Assembly (NCBI RefSeq): GCF_964340395.1 | Contig: NC_135564.1 | Coordinates: forward strand, 18,004,431 to 18,014,430 | Direction of reading: 5' to 3' | DNA from: Glandiceps talaboti | Lineage: Eukaryota; Hemichordata; Enteropneusta; Spengelidae | Length of the DNA stretch: 10,000 nt | Shown: positions 1 through 7,535 of the stretch, piece by piece | Layout: each line of letters begins with the position of its first letter | Numbering within the stretch: the first letter of the stretch is position 1 | Notes under the pieces: model-generated | Database searches by the model: none | What the model was told of the DNA's origin: nothing | The model's input: the letters and a program-made list of their open reading frames with translations, nothing else | Made by a program: the position numbers and the translations under genes

Positions 1-1756
1 AGCGTGCCCCAACATTTGTCAAATTTTGAAAGATGTTTCTTGAAAAAGTCAAAAACATTCTGTACCATTTGTCAATGTTATTCCTTTGTCAATGTTCACC
101 CCTGTTTATAGTAGACAGTGTGTATAACTTGATAGGTTTCCAGTTTACCATTGCTCGGTTGACGGCAACGTGGTCAAAGATATCAGGTTCTTTGCACAAT
201 ACACGTGCATATAGAAATGTTGTCCCTTAAATTTCCCCTCTTGTTATTCTTGCTCTTTTCAACTACAATATCAATTTCTCACACGAGATTTTGATAATTT
301 ACATAGATCGCACGAAATATCACAAGTTCTCTGGAAGGAAAACAAGTTTGTGTTGGGATTTGACACGAGAATAGTCGAGTCTGTATTATCGTCGAAGCCG
401 TATAAACATTATTTACACTTCAACGGTATTATAGATTTTGGCCCAAGCTATTCGTGCCACGGTCACAAGCTACATGCAATTGCGTCAGATCGATTTGCCA
501 AACAAGTGTGCCACAATTATTGTATCCCGTCAAACAAGTGACAAGTCGCAGAAACTGTACGTGGTCACGGAAGTATGAACGTTTATACTTCTATGCCGTG
601 ATATACAATGAGCGCAGTGCCATGATTGACCGAATTATTCATTGTCGATAATCTCCAGTTAATATAATTCCAAGGCAAACTTGTTTCATTTACCCCCTCG
701 CCAAGCAACACATGGTGCTGGCGCTTTTTGCATGTGATAATAGGTATACAAGTTAGCCTCGGCTAAGTTGTAATGGAATGCTATAAACGAGTGTAGCATA
801 TAGAGAAAGTGCTTTACTTCAGTGTTACTCGTTGTAAATGCAAAAGAAAAATTATAGAGGTACCGCATACACTGAGTGGGGATGTAGGAGCAGACAAGGT
901 AACATTTTGATAATCAGTTGGAAAGTAAACAATTGAATCTGTTAAAGTCATCGAGTCCATGCGTTGTTTTTTCACCGGAAGCCTGTTTCTACTGCACTGT
1001 TACAGAATAGCAATGAGATTGGGCAAAGGATCCTGTTGTGTCTGCTGTGTCTTTAGTCTTGAATTGAATTGTCTCTATCATTTTTGCCAAAAGCTTTATG
1101 TCCCATTGGTGAAACGCCACGGCATCTTCGTTTCTCCTGTAATTACAAAGTATCTTAAAACAAAATGAAAGAAAACGATAGTAAATAAAGTAAGTATATC
1201 GGAGGAGTGTGTGCAATCTGGATGGTAACATCATCAGGCAACAAGTCGATGATTCAAGTTTCAATGAATTATTTCGTCGCCCTCAACGTAATCGCAAAAA
1301 ATTTGAATAATTCGTCATTATTTATCATACTGTACTTTCTTTAATTTATCATTACTGTTATTATTAAAATTAATATAATTTGAATATCAACGATGTTGTC
1401 TGTAAAAACTGAGGGTAAACGCCACTTAGATGTTTAAAAACCGACCAGTTGAGACAATCCATTTTTTCCTTTCACCACTTGAACTTTTAAAGTATGGTGT
1501 ATATACTTTTGTTACATCACCAAATATATGTACTTATTTATTTATTTCAAAATAAGAAACTTTGGCAATATCCATGACATCACCTTGACTTCAGTCATGT
1601 TCAATTTTCAGTTACTATGCCAACCGATATGGTGTCCTAATTCATTTGTCTGAATGAATGAAATGACCACTCAGCTTAGGCTTTATCAGCAGGTCCAATC
1701 AGTACTTTAGCAAATACATTCTTCTGACGTCTCAATCCATGAACAAACTTTAGAGT

Positions 1757-1762
1757 CACGTG
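1757..1762. promoter_or_regulatory. E-box palindrome CACGTG upstream of first coding exon
   Basis: A perfect CACGTG lies 205 bases before the proposed start codon, the motif bound by bHLH-type factors such as USF or MYC/MAX. Position relative to the transcription start is unknown. The same hexamer recurs in introns at 2911-2916 and 7085-7090, so a single occurrence is weak evidence of function. Confidence 0.25.
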
Positions 1763-1880
1763 GTGTAACGGCGCCTGACAAGGTGTGGTGTGTATAGGTG
1801 TGTAAACTTTGACCAATTCACGTCACAACAGCTTCCTGGCTATTCATTCATTGGCAGTACTGTATCACAAGTCTACGCAC

Positions 1881-1889
1881 ATGTATTGA
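1881..1889 (+). promoter_or_regulatory. Minimal upstream ORF (Met-Tyr-stop) in presumed 5' leader
   Basis: ATG TAT TGA lies 77 bases before the proposed start codon and out of frame with it (86-base offset). If the transcription start is upstream of 1881, this two-codon uORF would precede the main frame and could reduce or tune translation. The transcription start is unknown, so this is conditional. Confidence 0.25.
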
Positions 1890-1966
1890 TTCATCGACTG
1901 ACTGTACTCACTCCATTAGGATTACAACTGAAATCGGTAAAATTGCTTCGTCGGTCTACTAAAAAC

Positions 1967-2042
1967 ATGAACGTGTACATCCAGGTAGCATTGGTGGTGT
2001 GTGTTTTTGTGTGCTCACTTACGGCAGCTCCACTCCAAACAG
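1967..2042 (+). CDS. Exon 1: signal peptide of the secreted acidic protein
   Basis: This exon encodes 25 codons plus one base (phase 1). It opens with Met-Asn-Val-Tyr-Ile-Gln, followed by a hydrophobic core rich in Val/Leu/Cys/Phe, then Ser-Leu-Thr-Ala-Ala-Pro, a typical small-residue signal peptidase site. Cleavage is likely just before Ala-Pro or one residue earlier. The ATG at 1967 is chosen for three reasons: it has A at -3, it is the first ATG in this open frame (the frame is open upstream to about 1790 but without ATG), and it places the hydrophobic core directly at the N-terminus. The donor is CAG|GTTAGT at 2043. A cryptic CAG|GTAGCA lies inside the exon at about 1985. Both cysteines are in the signal peptide, so the mature protein seems to lack them. 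Confidence 0.82.
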
Positions 2043-5000
2043 GTTAGTTGGTTCTATTGTTTACGACTTTGCGTACTGCTACTAACTTCTACCATTGAAC
2101 GCATGTACTGTGGACATCTTAACTTAAGTTTTACCCCCATATCTTCACCAAACCTATATATTTGACATCTGTAATAAATTGAACTTATATACGTTAAAAT
2201 CGGCTGATAAAACTGATCCAGACGAGTTACCCATGGTTGGCGGGCTGACTCACGTTTTTCCATCTTACTCATTTAGTTAATAGCCCTGTTTATGTTTGAT
2301 AGGGCAGTCAAAAGTCAAATATTCACACCTGTGAACGTACACACTTGGTGCAAGTGGCTCTTATAGTTGGTCACAGCTGAATTTAATTAAAGAAAACCGG
2401 AAATTAGCTTATAATACGGCGTAACTCGAGCTACTGTTTGTGGTTAGAAAATTTAATTATGTTAGTGCGTCGGAAGTATGAATACTAATTAAATCTAAGA
2501 ATTAGTTTAATTAATTTGAGTACATTATTTAACTTCTACAATCAGAAATATGACAGTCAGCTATGACGGTAATATGCAACATAATACAAACAACGGTATG
2601 TCACATACTAAATTGAATCAACATATTTGTACAGAGTTGAAAAATCTCCAACTAATAATTAAAGTTGATAAAAATGTGTTATGGATTCTAGGCACAACGG
2701 GACAACAGGCAGGGGTATTTTCTGTTTTATGGTATGTCTCGAACACAAGTTGTTTGTATAATATATTCGGGCTATAATGAGGAAAGCTAGAGTGATAGCT
2801 ACATAAAAGTGTGCTGATATATTTTTCAACTATGGCAAGGTGAAACTGACATGACCATTTTTCCGTCAAGTAGTTCAAACAGTATTTTAAATCATAGCTT
2901 TATGCTCAATCACGTGACCTTATATCGAAATTATCGGCAGGTGGTCATGACGTAGTAGTGGCAACCTGCTGAGTAATATGACAGGAACGTACGAGAATTA
3001 CAACGGCGAAGTGACGTCATCAACTGACCACCTAACGCGTCAATCACATTACATCATCCAGAAATAGCACATTTTGTCGCAAAATTTATGATTTTTAATT
3101 TGTGTGATAAATTATTTCATAATATATTAATATTTTGAGGCTTGTCATAGAAAGTTTATTGCGTTCCATATTTTATCTAACAGGAAATCATAACTTGAAC
3201 AAACAAAAATCGAGATAAAGTAATTTCCACGTTTCCAGTGTCATCTGTGTTTGTTTGTTTGTTTGTTTGTTAGCTTATGACAATGGTTTCTCTTGTACGA
3301 AACTATTAAAAAAATTTTTTCAAAATTGATTTTCTGGCAACCAAGTCAAAGTGGGTGTTTATTTTTCGAGTACATGTGTACAGTTGTACTTTCAGTACAG
3401 CATATCTGCTACTGAACAATGCATTCAACGTATCGTGTATTTTACTAGTGACTTTCAACTGTCCGTATTTTATAAATGTTTACATGACTCGTGAATTTCT
3501 TTTCCTGTCTTCTTCTTTCTAATAAAATCAAGGAATCAAATACAGAAGCGATATTGCAGACAACGCAGAAGCAGCGTCATCAAGAGAAAAGGTAATGCGA
3601 TGACATAATCTGAAATATCACGAGTCTTTTTATCTCGGCGTCGTTCATTTTCTTCAAGGTGGTTGGCATGTGTATACATCATTCTCAGTTTGTTATAACC
3701 ACTGGATATAAGGAAATGTAACCAATTACCCAATAAAACAAATGTGTGTCCGTTTGATTTACAGAAAAAATAATAGCGCTCGTTAGTTTATTCATTTGTC
3801 GGAAGGTTTTTATGTTTATTACAGGCTTCAATTTAGTTTACTATTCAACACGTATATGTACATATAATTATTTTGTGTGAATTTTGCATCTATTTGATTT
3901 ATTTGCGGATCCCAGATTGTGTAGTTCTGAAAATCGTCATCTTAAAAATATTACACAATGTAAAGAATATGCTTTCCATAAGCCCCCCTCCCCACGATTA
4001 AGTACTATTTTACCCCCCTTCAAGGTTCTGAGATTAAAGCGTTTTCCAAATTGCTGTCAATGCCCTTTACCTTGACATTTTACAATACCATTATCTCATT
4101 CGACATTTCTGTATTTATTAATTCGTTCTAGGTACTCCTGCTACAACGGAAGGTGAGACCCATTAATATATTTACCATACTAATCGCCGTTGATGCTTTC
4201 AGGATATTGCGCAATGCACTTCGGTATTTCATGTACACATTATTTGTGTTTTGGATCAGTAAATATGTTGCCAACATGACCTCGTCACGTACTATGAGAG
4301 TATTAATAGTCACGCCTTTGTATAATATGCATGTGACGTCACAGCGTCTCGATTACGACTTGGCCGATTCACTTCTGATACTATACGTTTGAAAGTTGCT
4401 ATGATCTGCAATGTAGGAAACTTGGAGAATTAAATATCCTACTGATTGTAATACTAAGTACATAATTTTCCTGACTGTTATGATAATTCTAAACTAAAAC
4501 AAATCATATGCCTCATTGACCATTTTCCCTCAAAATCAACTAGATTGAATTCAGAAAGTTCCTAAAGTTTCTCCAAACTGAGAACCAATTTGAGTATTCT
4601 TGAACAAAGGAATATTGAAATTTTAAATTCTATAAGAGTGTTTTATTTTAAAGTTGAAGCCTAGGAGCATACTACATTAAGTCAAAAAGTTTTGACAGGA
4701 AACTAGTTTATAGTTCAAATAAATTATAATTATAGAAATCTATAAACAATTCTAAACACTTCTTCTATACCAAATAGTAGACCCAGTATCGTACACAAAT
4801 AGTAAAAGATAAGAAAAATACGCAATGTTTAGATGATACAAAATGTTATTACATGTATATGAAAATGTTTTAATTTTGTCCCAAATAATCTCCAATATTT
4901 TCCTTGTGGTATTTTATGTAATAAATGTTATCATTTATTCTATACTCAGCTTGCCGATCTTCAAAGAAACGTAAGTTACATAATTATCTTCTATATATTT

Positions 5001-7464
5001 CATACCATACAATTAGATCCGGGTTGTTCATGATAGTTTCTTATCACTCGATTAATTCTAATACAATCGTTCACAGATAACATCCACTAGATAAACTCGC
5101 GGTGATTCGTTTGATTATTGCAGTACGAAGTGTAGATGTTGCTATGGCAATAGTGACGGTATCATCATAATATCATAGCAATTTCGTAAATGGAAGCATG
5201 AAAAAAATTGTTATTTCTACGGCGTCTCACTTTGCACTTTGGCATAGATAGTAATTAAGGTATTTTTTACGAGAAGGTGTCCACTTTGGCTAAGCTTGTG
5301 GTGAAAAGCGTAGACACAAATGTCTTAGTGAAATGGGGGTGTACATACCACATACAACGGCATGGGGCGGTGCTTTATTCAAGTATCTGCCACGGGTATA
5401 TTGCCCTGAACTTTATGCAGTGGGCGAAGAGTTTAAAGTACTTAGTCTTAAAGCTTCATCGATTTCCAATGTTTTATTAGACCACCTGTTCTTTAATCAA
5501 ATCAACGAAATAAACAAACAAACGTTCCATTAACATCAATGAAATAACAAACGGTCTACTGGAATTTAATTAAAGTTTACTACATTTCATTTTTGTCACG
5601 TTTCATTTCATGAAATTAAATTTTGTTTCATCTGATTTCATCATTCAATTCATAAATAAATAAATTGGCTAGACTTCATCTATATGATAATATTTAGTAA
5701 AGCTTTGTTTATTAAATTTAATTTTAATTCGATTAATTTCGATTATTTCAATTTCCTTCGTTTTACATAGTTGCTATAAATCATTGTCGCAAACCACGGC
5801 CTGTTTTACGGCAACGTTCTTAACGAGCCTCCCACTTTTATTTCGAAATGTAGTGGTAGAAATAATAACTCTGGTTTGCGAGAATGCTATAAATGAGTAA
5901 ACTGCTCTAAACGTACCTATTTATAATTATTCACATATATTATATCACAGATTGATAATTTTGATTTTTTTATATATCACACAGCTGAAGAGACTTGAAG
6001 ATGGTGGTCACCGAGATGGTCGTGTAGGCGAAGAATTTGAAGAAGTGGATGACATAGCAGAGGCTTTGGAGCAAGCTGTTGGAATTAAACTCGGTAAATT
6101 TGACGAAGTTGAAGACGATGAAACAGTAGACGATGTCCCTGCAGATAACACTGGTGAAGCCGGGGAACTTTTGGCAGAAGAGTTTATGGCACCTGAAGAC
6201 GAGGATCGTGGAGAGCTCACATCAGATGAGAAAGTGTTACTTCAGGTTTGTGATTGTTAAGTTAACGTACAACGTGTAACAGACAACTAAGGCGTTTCAG
6301 TTACTTGCCCCATTCAATTACAACGTTCATATCAGGTGTAAAAGATATAACAGTGTTTAATTATCATGAGTCCAGTCGTGGTCGCTCTACATGTATTCAA
6401 TTTGTAAACAATGTCGCCAGCAGACAAAACCCAACTGTGTCACAACTTTCATTGACACTTCAGTCACTGATAGCGATCAGTTAGGGTCTACCCTTGCCAA
6501 CCAGTAAGCATTGTTTACAGTTAGATGACATTTAGAGCTACCACATAAAGCAGTCAATACATTGTTATTTTAGACCTGATATGAAAGTTCTAAGTGAATG
6601 GAGCAAGTTGCTGAAACGCTTTAGTTATCTGTTACGCGTTGTATATGCTCTATGAAAGAAATGATAACTAAGTAACATTTGCCATCTTTAGATAATGATA
6701 AACCATTCCCTGGGGTGGTATACCCGTGTTAGTTTGATGTCTTGACCAATCAGATCTCTAGATTTGCACCATCAATATACTGGTATAATATAATCACCAA
6801 TAACAAATATATGATGTACAATTTCTATATTTTTATAATATGACATTTAAATTTCATAGGGACTATCAGATTTGTTGTAAATTTGACTAAATGGGTGTTA
6901 TTTTTTCGATTTAACCGTTTACTCAGAACAATATAGCGTCTGTGATCAAACGAGTTTCTCTAGTTTTGTATCAGATGAATTCTTCGCTGTCTTTAAATTT
7001 AAGCTATAACCAACCAACTCCATTTATAACCGATGTGCTGTACTTGATACGACGAGCTCAGACCACCACTAGCACTATCTTGTGCACGTGGTCTGAGAGA
7101 GAAATTGTCAATTACTGAAGTACACTTTGTTTAATAGAAGGGCATATCTTACACGCACAGAAATGTAGCATTTAGTGGCCCCCCTAGTGGTCTGAGATCT
7201 TACTTACTAATTAATATTTTACTTACACCACTTCTACAGATGCTGAAAGATAAGGAATCCACCAGAACCAACAATGACGTCTTGAGACAGTTTCTTGAGG
7301 AACGCGTTGTCCACCGTGATGACAACGTGGATGAAGAATTTCAACCGAAACGGGAGGGTAATATCGTTATTGTTGTACTTTTAACAAGCAATCCAGTGTG
7401 TATGTGTATGTGTATGTATATGCATGCATGTGTGTGTGTGTGTGTGTGTGTATGTGTGTGTGTG

Positions 7465-7535
<71 letters not shown>

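Larger units (their letters stand above)
1..1966. other. Upstream/intergenic region, no convincing gene
   Basis: This stretch is AT-rich and holds only short open frames of fewer than about 95 codons on either strand. None shows a recognisable domain, a biased composition or a set of phase-compatible splice sites. A 12-base direct repeat, TTTGTCAATGTT, occurs at 68-79 and 85-96. The last ~220 bases probably contain the promoter or 5' UTR of the gene starting at 1967: an E-box CACGTG lies at 1757-1762, and CCAAT-type motifs lie near 1811-1815 and, reversed, near 1849-1853. No clear TATA box was found. Upstream non-coding exons cannot be excluded. Confidence 0.55.
2043..3532. other. Intron 1 (1490 bases)
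   Basis: A long AT-rich first intron. It includes a GTTT tandem repeat at 3249-3271, a CACGTG at 2911-2916, a perfect CRE palindrome TGACGTCA at 3012-3019, and an inverted pair AGGTGGTCA/TGACCACCT at 2939-2947 and 3025-3033. Short open frames here lack splice-compatible boundaries and recognisable content. A regulatory role for the palindromes is only inferred. Confidence 0.55.
6246..7239. other. Intron 5, with foldback element and inverted 10-mers
   Basis: A 994-base intron between exons 5 and 6. It contains the foldback element at 6270-6641, which starts only 24 bases after the donor, and the CTCAGACCAC repeat cluster at 7057-7196 close to the acceptor. The middle (about 6660-7040) is AT-rich with no phase-compatible exon candidate that I could see. 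Confidence 0.6.

Noticed and set aside
989-1264. 91-codon minus-strand open frame in the upstream region
   Set aside because: No recognisable domain, no supporting promoter or splice context, and the length is compatible with chance in AT-rich DNA.
4128-4392. Opposed open frames overlapping the first microexon
   Set aside because: Neither has a good start context or domain, and the 21-base exon fits the gene model better.
5124-5158. Candidate exon bordered by TTGCAG and GTATCA in intron 4
   Set aside because: At 35 bases it would shift frame between two phase-0 exons, it has a stop in phase 0, and the donor is weak.
5277-5533. Overlapping plus-strand open frames of about 66 codons in intron 4
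   Set aside because: The first has no ATG start, neither has a recognisable domain, and no flanking splice sites fit the phase-0 chain. The second overlaps in another frame, as expected by chance.
5951-5984. Earlier acceptor for exon 5 at TATATCACAG (5950)
   Set aside because: The 34 bases added would put the downstream sequence in the wrong phase from the preceding phase-0 exon and reach TGA. The acceptor at 5984 keeps the frame.
6008-6220. Minus-strand Ser-rich open frame over exon 5
   Set aside because: It is the antisense shadow of Glu/Asp codons, which read as Ser/Thr-type codons on the other strand. There is no independent support.
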